Part shown: one piece after another, positions 15,346 through 24,737 of the stretch
Layout: every line of letters begins with the position of its first letter
How positions within the stretch are numbered: the first letter of the stretch is position 1
DNA from: Halanaerobiales bacterium
Lineage (GTDB): Bacteria; Bacillota_F; Halanaerobiia; Halanaerobiales; DTU029
NCBI GenBank assembly: GCA_016278415.1
Contig: JADQBV010000296.1
Location: forward strand, 1-31,869
Length of the DNA stretch: 31,869 bases
Direction of reading: 5' to 3'
Program-made: the position numbers and the translations under genes
Notes under the pieces: generated by a model
What the model was told of the DNA's origin: nothing
Seen by the model: only the letters and a program-made list of their open reading frames with translations
Databases searched by the model: none

Positions 15346-18300
15346 AATTAGCTCACTAAGTAATCCTACAATAGCACCTAACCAACCATAATTTTCAAGT
15401 TTACCAAAGTAGTTTCCAGCAAATGAATAGAAGAGTTGTTCAATCTCTTTTGCATCCATATTATCGATTTCAGAAATTGTTATGTCTTTAATATTGATCT
15501 TTTCAATAAGTTCAGGTAGCCCTTTTTCCAGGGTATCAAGTAATGAGGTGATCAATATATCTATTATATAATCGGCAGTTTTCTTATCGATAATTTCTGG
15601 TATCTGTTCGATGAAATCTATATATATTTCTTTTAGCAGTTTTTTAAGATCTGTTTTTATCATAGGCTTAGTTAAGATTGATTTAAATAAGGTATTTAAG
15701 TCTTTATTTAAATAATTAGTATTAACAAGGTAGTTCTCATTACTATTCACTGCAATAATTTCTTTTATGGTAGTAGATATTAAGGTGGACAAGCCTTTAT
15801 TATTATTTAATTGATTATATAATAGTTCCAATGAATTACTCATTATTTTAACATCAATATTATTTAATAGCTTATTTGTATCTATATCATATAAATAATG
15901 ATCAAGTAATTCACATACAGCTTTATTAATATTTTTCAGGATTTCTTCTTTATTACTTGAAATATGCTCAGCCAAATTGTTTTTTATTAGACCTATTTCT
16001 TCTGAGAAAATCATGATAAGTTTTTCCGGTTTTTCTATTTCAAAAAGGCTAAGTAAATCAGATATACTTATAGGTGATAGTTTTTTAATTAAGCCATCAA
16101 TATTTTTGACTATAATTTTTTTAAAGCTTTGATTGTTAAATAATCCTTGCATTATTAATATTACTTCTTTATCCTCAAATTCTAATTCTTTAATGGTATT
16201 TTCTAATTTCTCTTCCAGGAAAAGGTTTAGAATTTCTACTAGCCCTTCTTCAATAAAGACATCTGCAAACTCATCCAATGTATCATCAAAGTCAACTAAT
16301 TTACCTGCTGCTGACCAGAACCCCATCTTTTTTTCTGCCTGTGAAATAATAGTTTCCTTTAATTCAGCTTTGTTTTCAATTAGTAGCATAGGAATATAAT
16401 CAACGAAAACCCTTGAATAATTGTCAAGAATTTTATTTATCTTTCTTTTTGTTATATTACTCCTTGAGATCACAATTTTTTCAATTAAACTATATAGAAT
16501 ATTAGAGAGTATCCCCTGGGTTTCCTCTGGTAAATCTCCTAAGGTTTTATCTTTTATTCCATCATAAAACTTATTGATAAAACTGTTTAGTGCTGCCTCT
16601 ACTTTATCACCTTCGCTATCTTGAAGTAACTTGAAAAAGTTGTTTAATTTTTCTTCAGTAATTTTTTCGATAGCTATATTAATCTTTCTTATAACTTCCT
16701 CCGGTATAGCGGAAGATAAACTTTCTTTATCTCTTAGCAATTCTAATGAGGCTGATGATAGAAGGGGTAGACTCTGGACTATATACTGTTCCGTTTTTTT
16801 TGTAATGGTATTGCTTAAGTCATATATTTGCTGATTATTTTCCGTAAAGCCAGGATTTCTTACTCCTGTGGTTATAAATTCAATCAATTTACTTCTGCTT
16901 TTTTCTAATTCTTTAAATAAAATATCTATCATTTCATTACTATTCTGTAGCAATAATTTTCTTGGTGATTGATAATTTTCAGCAATCAGGGACTTAGTAA
17001 AGATGTCTTTTATTTCAAGTTTTTTATGCTGGATTGTATTTTTGACAGTGTTGTAATTAAGCAATTCGTCGTCTATGAAATTACCAACTGATTTAGCAAA
17101 TCTATTTTTCTCTTTACTAACAACCCCTGGGGTAAAGGGGACAGCTAGTCCTAATAACTTCTTTTCATCATAGGGTCTAAAGACCATTTTGATAGCGATA
17201 ACATTTGTAATATAACCTATAAAACCATAGACCAACATCGATACAGGTAGTTGAAAGGTAGGTACTAATGTTGTATTTAACTGTAACAGATAGAGTAAGG
17301 AAGCAGAACAAAGGCCTAGGAATGCTCCAAAGTAGGTTATAGGTTTTAGTTCTTTTCCCACAAAATCCTCTACTATATTCTTTATATCATCATCTGCAAC
17401 TGACTCTAGATTGTTTTTAATAGCAGCAGAAATATTACCTTTAAGTAAGATAGGCAAGTTATTATTAATTTGATATATAAGGTTTTCTGATACTTTTTCA
17501 TTAAAGTTTTCTCTATTACTTAGGGCTGCTAATAAGTCGTTTATCTTATGATTATTTCTTTCCTGGATCTCTGATTTAACTTGGGTAGATATTGAATTTT
17601 TTAGGTATATTGTAGTTTGATTTTTTAATTGAGGGTCAATTAATTGAGCTAGTGTTTTATTGGCATTGTTCGTATAAAAGTTACCCTTTACTAATTGTTG
17701 TAAATCATCTTGCTTATCTTTTAATATATTTTTAATTTTATCGTAATATATATTGGATTTTTGGGAGCCTATAAACTTGCCTAATTTAGTATGTACAAGA
17801 TTATTTATTTCCTTATCTATATTAGTAAGTAATAGGCTTATTAAGTAATTATGGATATCCTCATTTTTATTTAATATTTTTACTAGGAAATCTATGTTAA
17901 TAGTATTTAAATCAATGAATTCACCAACGCTTTTTTCTGCAATTTCTTTTAAATCATCACCATTGAGATTAGTTATATATTTATTTAAATACTCAATGAT
18001 ATCATTGCTAATACTATTTTGATTAAGATTATTTTGGTGATTATGAGTACAGGGAGATTCATTTTTACTAGAATCACTGGCTGAGTTCTGTTTATTCTGT
18101 CGGTCAGTGATAGTTAACTGTGATAGAACATTCTCTAAATCAATATTTTCTAACTGCTGATAGAGATAATCTTCAATTCTACCCTTTAGGGAATTATTGT
18201 TTTTTAAATTTTCTAGTGAATCTGTAAGTATCTCAGTAGGAGATGTACTGTTATTTTTTTGATAGTATTCGTAGGCAGATTTCTTAATAGCAGATTTCCA

Positions 18301-19353
18301 AGGTGACTTTTTAGATTCCCTCTCAAGAATATTGTCTATAATTCCATTAAAAATATCATCTACCTGGGACTGGTTGTTTAGTAGCCAGGGTTTAAGATTA
18401 TTAATAGTTCCTGTTATCCTTTTGTTTAAGAAAGTATTTAGCTCATTTTCTTGATCTGTGTCAATGAAATCAGCAATAGAATCTATATCTTCTATTAAAG
18501 ATCCCCTAATATTTTCATATATTGAAAAGATGACTTCCTGACCATTTGGGGAATTTATCTTCTTCACTATATTGTTTATTACATTATTTAAATAGTATTT
18601 ATCTATATGATATTCTTTTAGTGTTTTGTTCTGGAGTAGTTTAATAAGTTCTTTGTTTAATGTATCTATATCTAGGTAAGCCTCTAAATTTTTATGTAAC
18701 TTGTTCAGACGGTCATAAATATATTCTGGATTGTCTTCAATTTCCTGAAGTACATTTTTGGTATTTTTTGATAATGTTTCGATTAATTCGGGACTGAGAA
18801 AAGAACCAATTTCCTTATTACATAAATCAGATAATAGAGACTCAAAATTATCTCTTAATTCATTAGAGCTATTTAATATATCAAGGAATTGTTTAGTAAA
18901 TTGTTGACTTATATAGTCATATTGTTTGTCAGTAATTATCTGATCTAGACTTATTTGAGGTAAAAGAATTGCTGAACCTTTAAGGATATAATCTTCAAAA
19001 TTATCTTCAAAATAATTTATAAAATTAGTACTTGTATTATTAATTTCAGGTATTTCTTTAATTATTGTATTCTTTGTACGATTTTGCAGTGCTTCATTGA
19101 AAAAATGTTCTACCATGTTATTGATTAATGTTTTGATTTCTGAATGGTTTAAGCTTTCAGCTAATGTGTTTTCATTAATTATATCTCGTTCTACAAGTTG
19201 ACTAATATTTTCTACGAATTCTTCTCTTGTTTTAACAATTACACCACCAAAAGGCCCGTAATTTTTGAAAAGCATTTTTATGGCTAGACTATTAGTTATG
19301 TAACCTGTAAGTGCTCCGCCAAATAATTGTAGGATTAAATTGCTAATATTCAT
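15331..19353 (-). CDS. Tandem DUF445 membrane protein (1340 residues)
   Basis: The protein contains two DUF445 modules in one chain. The first opens at the N-terminus with LFGGALTGYITNSLAIKMLF (residues about 10-29); the second opens near residue 712 with YGFIGYITNVIAIKMVF. Both then continue with the typical fingerprint of a Tyr/Phe, a PxxG loop and an arginine-rich motif, and long helical regions. A membrane segment precedes the second module (about residues 665-705) and another closes the protein. Usual DUF445 proteins (YheB/YjiN type) are about 370-450 residues, so this one is roughly three times as long. The role of the family is unknown, though YheB-type proteins are often membrane-associated in spore formers. 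An AAAGGAGT site precedes the ATG. A His-containing PCTHNHQNN linker lies near residue 434. Confidence 0.85.
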   Translation of the reverse strand: MNISNLILQLFGGALTGYITNSLAIKMLFKNYGPFGGVIVKTREEFVENISQLVERDIINENTLAESLNHSEIKTLINNMVEHFFNEALQNRTKNTIIKEIPEINNTSTNFINYFEDNFEDYILKGSAILLPQISLDQIITDKQYDYISQQFTKQFLDILNSSNELRDNFESLLSDLCNKEIGSFLSPELIETLSKNTKNVLQEIEDNPEYIYDRLNKLHKNLEAYLDIDTLNKELIKLLQNKTLKEYHIDKYYLNNVINNIVKKINSPNGQEVIFSIYENIRGSLIEDIDSIADFIDTDQENELNTFLNKRITGTINNLKPWLLNNQSQVDDIFNGIIDNILERESKKSPWKSAIKKSAYEYYQKNNSTSPTEILTDSLENLKNNNSLKGRIEDYLYQQLENIDLENVLSQLTITDRQNKQNSASDSSKNESPCTHNHQNNLNQNSISNDIIEYLNKYITNLNGDDLKEIAEKSVGEFIDLNTINIDFLVKILNKNEDIHNYLISLLLTNIDKEINNLVHTKLGKFIGSQKSNIYYDKIKNILKDKQDDLQQLVKGNFYTNNANKTLAQLIDPQLKNQTTIYLKNSISTQVKSEIQERNNHKINDLLAALSNRENFNEKVSENLIYQINNNLPILLKGNISAAIKNNLESVADDDIKNIVEDFVGKELKPITYFGAFLGLCSASLLYLLQLNTTLVPTFQLPVSMLVYGFIGYITNVIAIKMVFRPYDEKKLLGLAVPFTPGVVSKEKNRFAKSVGNFIDDELLNYNTVKNTIQHKKLEIKDIFTKSLIAENYQSPRKLLLQNSNEMIDILFKELEKSRSKLIEFITTGVRNPGFTENNQQIYDLSNTITKKTEQYIVQSLPLLSSASLELLRDKESLSSAIPEEVIRKINIAIEKITEEKLNNFFKLLQDSEGDKVEAALNSFINKFYDGIKDKTLGDLPEETQGILSNILYSLIEKIVISRSNITKRKINKILDNYSRVFVDYIPMLLIENKAELKETIISQAEKKMGFWSAAGKLVDFDDTLDEFADVFIEEGLVEILNLFLEEKLENTIKELEFEDKEVILIMQGLFNNQSFKKIIVKNIDGLIKKLSPISISDLLSLFEIEKPEKLIMIFSEEIGLIKNNLAEHISSNKEEILKNINKAVCELLDHYLYDIDTNKLLNNIDVKIMSNSLELLYNQLNNNKGLSTLISTTIKEIIAVNSNENYLVNTNYLNKDLNTLFKSILTKPMIKTDLKKLLKEIYIDFIEQIPEIIDKKTADYIIDILITSLLDTLEKGLPELIEKINIKDITISEIDNMDAKEIEQLFYSFAGNYFGKLENYGWLGAIVGLLSELIKNAI

Positions 19354-19803
19354 GGTAAGTTAGACTCCTTTAAGATTTCTTGTTTAAATGATTATTCTTT
19401 TTTCATTTTAGTTGGTACATAATGTCCAGGTCTATTACTAACGGTTATAGAGATGATCCATAATTAATAGTAGTATAAGTGTAGATAAGTGAATACTTCA
19501 CTATGGCTTCCACATATATATATTAAACAAAAAATCAAGAAAACCTTTGAAAGGTTTGCTGTTATAATAATATTATTCTATAAAGATGGTAACATTAATC
19601 ATTAAGTGTTATACAGTATATAATATATACTGGGCTTATGTAGAAGTATTTTTAAAAGTCTTGAAGATTATATCCTAAAATAAGGAAATAGGCTGGACAA
19701 AACACCCAAAAAGAGATAAAATGTATAATTGGTAAAGATAAAAGAAAAATTAATTTTATTATAAGTATATCAAGAAAAAACAAATTTTTCTAGGAGGTAT
19801 TTT
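19354..19803. other. 450-bp divergent intergenic region
   Basis: This separates the minus-strand DUF445 gene from the plus-strand transketolase gene and must hold both promoters. I see an AGTGAA-TAC-TTCACT palindrome at 19488-19502 and an AAACCTTT-G-AAAGGTTT palindrome at 19541-19557, both possible operators, plus a TAGGAGG ribosome binding site at 19791-19797 for the transketolase. No coding sequence is apparent and I could not place promoter boxes with confidence. Confidence 0.4.
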
Positions 19804-21777
19804 ATGTTAAGAGATGTTGCAAATATTATTAGAGGGTTATCAGCTGATGGAGTAGAAAAGGCTAATTCAGGCCACCCTGGTTTACCTATAGGTTGTGCAG
19901 ATATAGGTGCTTTATTATATGGTGAGGTTATGAATTACGACCCAGAGAAACCGGATTGGGCTGATAGGGATCGTTTTGTATTATCAGCAGGACATGGTTC
20001 AATGTTGGTTTATTCACTTTTACACCTTTCAGGATTTGATTTAAGTCTTGATGATTTGAAGAATTTTAGACAGCTTCATTCAAAAACACCAGGTCACCCT
20101 GAGTATGGTCTTACTGATGGTGTAGAAACAACTACCGGTCCTTTGGGACAGGGGTTTGCTAATGCGGTTGGTATGGCTGTTGCAGAGGAGATGCTAGCTG
20201 CAAAGTACAATACTGAAGAGGATAAAATTGTGGATCATTATACATATACTTTAACAGGTGATGGTGGTATGATGGAGGGAGTAGTTGCAGAGGCGGCTTC
20301 TCTAGCAGGTCACTTAGGACTTGGAAAACTTATTGCTATTTATGATGATAATGACATTTCTATTGGAGGAAGTACAGATTTATCCTTTACTGAGGATGTC
20401 GGTGCCAGGTTTAAGGCTTATGACTGGCATGTAATAGATGTAGATGGTCATGATTTTGAAGCACTTAGCAAGGCTATTGAAGAGGCAAAGAGTGTAGATG
20501 ATAAACCATCTTTAATTATTGCCAAAACAAAAATAGCTTTTGGTGCACCTACAAAGGAAGGTACTGCTGATGCTCATGGTGCTCCCCTTGGTGATGATGA
20601 AATAAAGGGTCTAAAAGAAAAGTTGGGTCTACCAGTTGATGAGAAATTCTATGTATCAGATGAGGTTAAAGAGTTTTTTGTTAGACGTAGAAAAGAATTG
20701 AAAGAAACCCGGGAAAAATGGGAAACAAAGTTTAATAGATGGGCTGAAGCAAATCCTGAGCTTAAAGAAGAATGGGATAATGGTATGGAATTAAAATTAC
20801 CTGCAGATTTCCGTGAAAAGGTAATGGATATAGATATTAAGAGCCCAATAGCTACAAGAGCTGCTGGAGGAAAAACACTAACAGGTATTGCAGATATGGT
20901 TGACTACTTAGTTGGTGGTTCTGCTGATCTTGCTCCGTCAACTAAAACATATCTTGATAAATATGAAGAAATTCAAAAAGGTAATTATGATGGTCGTAAT
21001 TTCCGTTTTGGAGTTAGAGAACATGCTATGGGATCTATAGTAAATGGTATTATGGTACATAAGGGCTTCCGTCCTTACTGTGCTACATTCTTGGTATTCT
21101 CAGATTATATGAGACCAGCAGTTAGAATGGCAGCGTTAATGAAAATACCTGTAGTCTTTGTCTTTACTCATGATTCAATACATGTTGGGGAAGATGGACC
21201 AACACATGAGCCTGTAGAACATGTTGAAGCACTAAGGATTATCCCTGGACTTAATGTAATAAGACCGGCTGATGCAGAAGAAACTAAAGCTGCCTGGATA
21301 AAGGCAATGGAAAATACAGAAGGACCGACTGCTTTGATCTTAACCAGACAAGGACTTCCATTACTTGAGAAGGAGGATGCTGTCATTGATGGTATGAACA
21401 AAGGTGGATATGTAGTTAAAGCTAACAGCAATCCTGATGTTGTATTAATGGCCAGTGGTAGTGAAGTTTCATTAGCAGTTGAAGTAGCTGAACTATTAGA
21501 AAAGAACAATAAATCATCAAGGGTTGTTTCTGTACCAGAGCGAGAAGATTTTATAGCTCAAGGTGATGACTATATTGAAAAGGTAACAGGAGATTATGAT
21601 ACCTTTAAAGTAGTTCTGGAGGCTGGTACAGGTTCAGGATGGTACCGACTTCTTGGCAAGAATTATCACATGGTCAGTATTGAAACATTTGGTGAAAGTG
21701 GTCCTGGAGGAGAAGTAGCAGAATACTTTGGCTTTACAGCAGAGAAGATTACTAAGGATATATTAGGGAAACTGTAA
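19804..21777 (+). CDS. tkt: Transketolase
   Basis: The 657-residue product has all parts of a full-length, single-chain transketolase, which moves two-carbon units between ketose and aldose phosphates in the pentose phosphate pathway using thiamine diphosphate. Seen are SGHPGLPIG (His24), SAGHGSML (His64), HPEYGLTDGVETTTGPLGQG, the GDGGMMEG cofactor/magnesium site at 152-159, and the pyrimidine-domain GVREHAMG with catalytic Glu406. The C-terminal domain is present. The start has an excellent TAGGAGG site. Length matches bacterial enzymes. The gene stands alone, without pentose-pathway partners; the sugar catabolic cluster downstream may feed the same pathway. Confidence 0.97.
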   Translation: MLRDVANIIRGLSADGVEKANSGHPGLPIGCADIGALLYGEVMNYDPEKPDWADRDRFVLSAGHGSMLVYSLLHLSGFDLSLDDLKNFRQLHSKTPGHPEYGLTDGVETTTGPLGQGFANAVGMAVAEEMLAAKYNTEEDKIVDHYTYTLTGDGGMMEGVVAEAASLAGHLGLGKLIAIYDDNDISIGGSTDLSFTEDVGARFKAYDWHVIDVDGHDFEALSKAIEEAKSVDDKPSLIIAKTKIAFGAPTKEGTADAHGAPLGDDEIKGLKEKLGLPVDEKFYVSDEVKEFFVRRRKELKETREKWETKFNRWAEANPELKEEWDNGMELKLPADFREKVMDIDIKSPIATRAAGGKTLTGIADMVDYLVGGSADLAPSTKTYLDKYEEIQKGNYDGRNFRFGVREHAMGSIVNGIMVHKGFRPYCATFLVFSDYMRPAVRMAALMKIPVVFVFTHDSIHVGEDGPTHEPVEHVEALRIIPGLNVIRPADAEETKAAWIKAMENTEGPTALILTRQGLPLLEKEDAVIDGMNKGGYVVKANSNPDVVLMASGSEVSLAVEVAELLEKNNKSSRVVSVPEREDFIAQGDDYIEKVTGDYDTFKVVLEAGTGSGWYRLLGKNYHMVSIETFGESGPGGEVAEYFGFTAEKITKDILGKL

Positions 21778-21889
21778 GTTTTTAATTCTTTGCGATAAAT
21801 ATATAATTGTACGGGATTATACGTGTTTAAATTAGCCTAGATAGGTTTAACATATTTAAAAGAGAAACTAAAGATATAGTAATAATTAT

Positions 21890-21933
21890 GCAAAAAGATA
21901 ACTTTAGTAATTTTATTAAAGTTATCTTTTTGC
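21890..21933. terminator. Strong hairpin after the transketolase gene
   Basis: GCAAAAAGATAACTTTA (21890-21906) and TAAAGTTATCTTTTTGC (21917-21933) form a perfect 17-bp stem with a 10-base loop. The stem contains the T run, typical of bidirectional terminators. It is about 110 bases after the tkt stop. Confidence 0.7.
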
Positions 21934-22077
21934 TATCATGTTCTAATTACCTCATATTAAGCTCATAATAAAGGGATTCAAAATCTTTTAAAGAAGATTA
22001 TAAAGTATTAAGTCTTAAAAGTATGCTGAGTATTAAAATTATCTTATTACAATTATACTAGTCAAAGGGGTGTTGAA

Positions 22078-22362
22078 ATGAAAAAGTTTGGTCTTAATCA
22101 GAAGAGGTTATTAATTGTTGCTGTAGGTTTACTATATATATTAACGGGAATTGGGGAAATGTATTATCCTGATTTTTTTGCAACACATAGGCAAATAATT
22201 AAAAACTTCAATTTTATTATAGGTATGGTTGCTCTTGGGATGTTTTTTAATATTAAAAAGATGGGCAAACAAAATGAGAAAGAAAATAGTCAAAATGCTG
22301 AAAGTGAAAAAAATAAAAAGTTTGACATTGAGAAAGATCCAGGTCATCAAAATAATAAGTAA
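22078..22362 (+). CDS. 94-residue two-helix membrane protein
   Basis: Two hydrophobic segments (about residues 10-28 and 44-60) are followed by a hydrophilic Lys/Glu/Asn-rich tail. An AAAGGGGTG ribosome binding site precedes the ATG and a possible -10 element, TATACT, lies at 22054-22059. No family recognised. Confidence 0.6.
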   Translation: MKKFGLNQKRLLIVAVGLLYILTGIGEMYYPDFFATHRQIIKNFNFIIGMVALGMFFNIKKMGKQNEKENSQNAESEKNKKFDIEKDPGHQNNK

Positions 22363-22411
22363 AATGGCAAGTAAATAAAATTGTTATAATTATTCTAATT
22401 GCTTATAATAA

Positions 22412-23266
22412 TTAAATCAAATTACCCTGCTGGTATCTTGATGGTGAAACGCCGACATTCTTTTTAAATGCCTTGTAGAAATTTGAGTAGTCACCGAAGT
22501 TTAGTTTATTACAAACTTCACTACATGATAAGTCATGGGATAAAAATTCTTTGGCTTTCATAATCTTTTTATAATTTATATATTGTAGTACTGAAAATCC
22601 TGTATTTTCCTTGAAAAGGTGAGATAGGTAATATTTATTCAAATAAAACTCTTTGGCTAAGAAGTCAAGGGTTATTTTTTTGTTTAAATTGTCATTAATA
22701 TATTGAATAATCTTTAATACGTTTTCATCATACTCTATTGAGTCCAAATTAGGTTTCTCCTGTTCTTGAAAAATCTTATTGATTGATACTAATAACTGAA
22801 CGAAAAGAGTCTCTATCATGATTGCTGACTCCTTTTTGTTACTATTTATATATTCGATTATTCTTCTGAAACTATGATTTATTTTATACTTTATAATGCT
22901 CTTTTCAGGAATTTTATTATACTGACCTGGCTTGCGGTTTTCAAAACAGCTTAATAGATTAAATTTATCACTACTATATTTTGAAATATACCAGGGGGTA
23001 AAATGTATAATTATTCTTTTATATGGAACGTTTGAATTAAATATAGGTTTATGTAATTCTTTACTGTTGATCATTAGTAAATCCCCTGCCTCTATCTTAT
23101 ACCCCTGCCCCTCGATATAATAGGTTACATCACCCTCAAGGAAGTAATATAACTCATATAGATCATGAATATGTGATTGGAATTTTTCAGGTGAAGGAGC
23201 TGTGTCTAAAACATTATAACCGATATTAAAGTACTTATTTGAATAATAACAATTTTTATCTAACAT
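22412..23266 (-). CDS. AraC-family transcriptional regulator (cupin plus HTH)
   Basis: The 284-residue product has an N-terminal cupin-type sensor domain (about residues 25-85: HIHDLYELYYFLEGDVTYYI and a GDLLMINSKELHKPI strand set) and a C-terminal AraC double helix-turn-helix (about 185-282), including DFLAKEFYLNKYYLSHLFKE and GDYSNFYKAFKKNVGVSPSRY. This is the layout of sugar-responsive activators. It is divergent from the TIM-barrel/oxidoreductase operon and likely controls it. An AAGGAG site precedes the ATG. Confidence 0.9.
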   Translation of the reverse strand: MLDKNCYYSNKYFNIGYNVLDTAPSPEKFQSHIHDLYELYYFLEGDVTYYIEGQGYKIEAGDLLMINSKELHKPIFNSNVPYKRIIIHFTPWYISKYSSDKFNLLSCFENRKPGQYNKIPEKSIIKYKINHSFRRIIEYINSNKKESAIMIETLFVQLLVSINKIFQEQEKPNLDSIEYDENVLKIIQYINDNLNKKITLDFLAKEFYLNKYYLSHLFKENTGFSVLQYINYKKIMKAKEFLSHDLSCSEVCNKLNFGDYSNFYKAFKKNVGVSPSRYQQGNLI

Positions 23267-23292
23267 AATATTCTCCTTAATATATTTAATAC

Positions 23293-23421
23293 TTAAACTT
23301 CCTTAATTATGCTTGGATCTTCCTGGTTAACCATTTGCTGAATAAACGTTTCACTGCCTTCTTCTATCTTAAACGCAATGTTGAGGCCAGTATTAGTGAA
23401 TCGACTTGCGTCAAAAGCTCC
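23293..23421 (-). pseudogene. 42-codon coding fragment, FlaG-like
   Basis: Read on the minus strand, an open frame ending in TAA shows a natural-looking protein tail: GAFDASRFTNTGLNIAFKIE, followed by a glycine/glutamate turn, FIQQMVNQEDPSIIKEV and the stop. The strand-turn-strand pattern with a final IIKE resembles the C-terminal part of FlaG-type flagellar proteins, which is my best guess only. No intact start is present and the 5' side runs straight into the cruciform repeat at 23416-23520, suggesting that the rest of the gene was lost or split by that element. Confidence 0.35.
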
Positions 23422-23520
23422 AGTCCCGCATGGTAGGCTATGAATGGTTAACAAAATTCTGTTTGAACGTAGAGTAGCGAAGTGAGTTCATCTTGTTATT
23501 CATGGACTGGAAGAGGAGCT
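23416..23520. repeat. 105-bp cruciform repeat
   Basis: The ends are inverted: AGCTCCAGTCC on the left against the reverse complement AGCTCC-TCTT-CCAGTCC on the right. Further in, ATGAATGGTTAACAA (left) matches ATGAATAACAAG (reverse complement of the right), and TGAAC / GTTCA close the inner stem. The element is GC-richer than its surroundings and has nearly the same size as the repeat at 13276-13381, though the sequences differ. It looks like a non-autonomous intergenic element inserted next to a broken gene. Confidence 0.6.
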
Positions 23521-23619
23521 GGGGATTAGCTTTTTTCCGTGCATGAAGTTATAGTACAATTATACAGCAAGATTTGCAATATTTAAAGCAAAAATGACAA
23601 AGTTATTTCATTATAAATG

Positions 23620-23640
23620 ACTTATAATAATATTATAAGT
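23620..23640 (+). promoter_or_regulatory. 21-bp perfect palindrome upstream of the sugar operon
   Basis: ACTTATAATA and TATTATAAGT flank a single A, giving a perfect palindrome. It lies about 70 bases upstream of the first TIM-barrel start and just before a TATAAT at 23668-23673, so it is well placed as an operator or activator site. AraC proteins more often bind direct repeats, so another dimeric regulator is also possible. Confidence 0.5.
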
Positions 23641-23709
23641 ATAGAATTACTAGAGTCTTAGGATTATATAATAATGATAATTAGTAGAAATTATAAGGGG
23701 GTTTCAAGG

Positions 23710-24624
23710 ATGTATTATACAGGTTTTGCTGATGAGGTTAGTGGTGATTTGGATTTACAGATTAAGGCTACCAAAGAATTAGGCTGGGATTATATTGAAT
23801 CGAGAAGTATTGAGGGTACTAACATAACCGATATATCTGATGATAAGTTTGAAGAGGTTTATCAAAAATTACAGAAGTCAGATATCAAGATAAACTGTTT
23901 TGGCAGTGCTGTAGCAAATTGGGGAAAGAACCCTGCTAGTGAAGAAGATTTCCAGAAAAGTTTATCAGAATTAAAAAGGGCTATACCTCGAATGAAAAGA
24001 CTTGGCACAAAGATGATTAGGGGAATGAGTTTTGGTATTCCCAAAAACTTTGGTCTGGAAGACGGACCTGAACTAGAAAAAAAGGTAATTGAGAAATTAA
24101 AAGTATTAGTTGGATTATGTGAGGAGTCTGAGATTATCTATGTTCATGAAAATTGTATGAATTATTTCTCTCAATCTTATGGGCATATGGATAGGTTATT
24201 AGAGGCGATAAATTCTCCTTACTTTAAGGTTGTCTTCGATACAGGTAATCCAGTATTCTCTGATAATCGCATGGGGGAAGAGCCATACAAGAAACAGAGT
24301 ACCTGGGAAGCGTATAAACATTTAAAGGATAGAATAGAATATGTTCATATAAAAGATGGGGTATTTTTAGGAGAGAAAGATGGTGTTTTTCCTGAAACTA
24401 AATTCACATTTCCTGATGAGGGTGATGGGCAGGTTAGGAAAGTACTAAAAGACCTTCTTGCCAATGCTTATGATGGCGGTATATCCATAGAACCACATAT
24501 GGGCAGTGTATATCATGATAATGCAGATAAATCTCAATCAGAGGATGAATACAAATATAAGGTGTATGTTGAGTACGGTAATCGCATTATGGAGATGATT
24601 GAAGATATTAAGCAAGATATATAA
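23710..24624 (+). CDS. TIM-barrel sugar isomerase/epimerase
   Basis: The 304-residue product is a xylose-isomerase-like TIM barrel (AP endonuclease 2 family). Probable metal ligands fit the fold: Glu147 (YVHEN), Asp177 (VFDTGN), His213 (YVHIKDG) and Glu261 (SIEPHMGS). Such enzymes interconvert ketoses or act as inosose/keto-sugar isomerases or dehydratases. I chose ATG 23710 over an upstream in-frame start at 23674 because AAGGGG lies 8 bases before it and the domain starts there. It is the first gene of a same-strand run with an oxidoreductase and a second TIM barrel, all probably under the divergent AraC regulator. Confidence 0.88.
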   Translation: MYYTGFADEVSGDLDLQIKATKELGWDYIESRSIEGTNITDISDDKFEEVYQKLQKSDIKINCFGSAVANWGKNPASEEDFQKSLSELKRAIPRMKRLGTKMIRGMSFGIPKNFGLEDGPELEKKVIEKLKVLVGLCEESEIIYVHENCMNYFSQSYGHMDRLLEAINSPYFKVVFDTGNPVFSDNRMGEEPYKKQSTWEAYKHLKDRIEYVHIKDGVFLGEKDGVFPETKFTFPDEGDGQVRKVLKDLLANAYDGGISIEPHMGSVYHDNADKSQSEDEYKYKVYVEYGNRIMEMIEDIKQDI

Positions 24625-24737
24625 GAGATATTGGTGTTAGTATTCGTGCAGTAACAAGAAAGATATTAAACAAACTATCTGCAATTATAATTATAATTCT
24701 TAAGTTATATATTATTTTATAAGAGGAGGCATAATAA

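Noticed and set aside
16133..16399. Plus-strand frames inside the DUF445 gene (also 16631-16834)
   Set aside because: Antisense shadows of a clear minus-strand gene.
21168..21509. Minus-strand frame within transketolase
   Set aside because: Shadow of a highly conserved enzyme gene.
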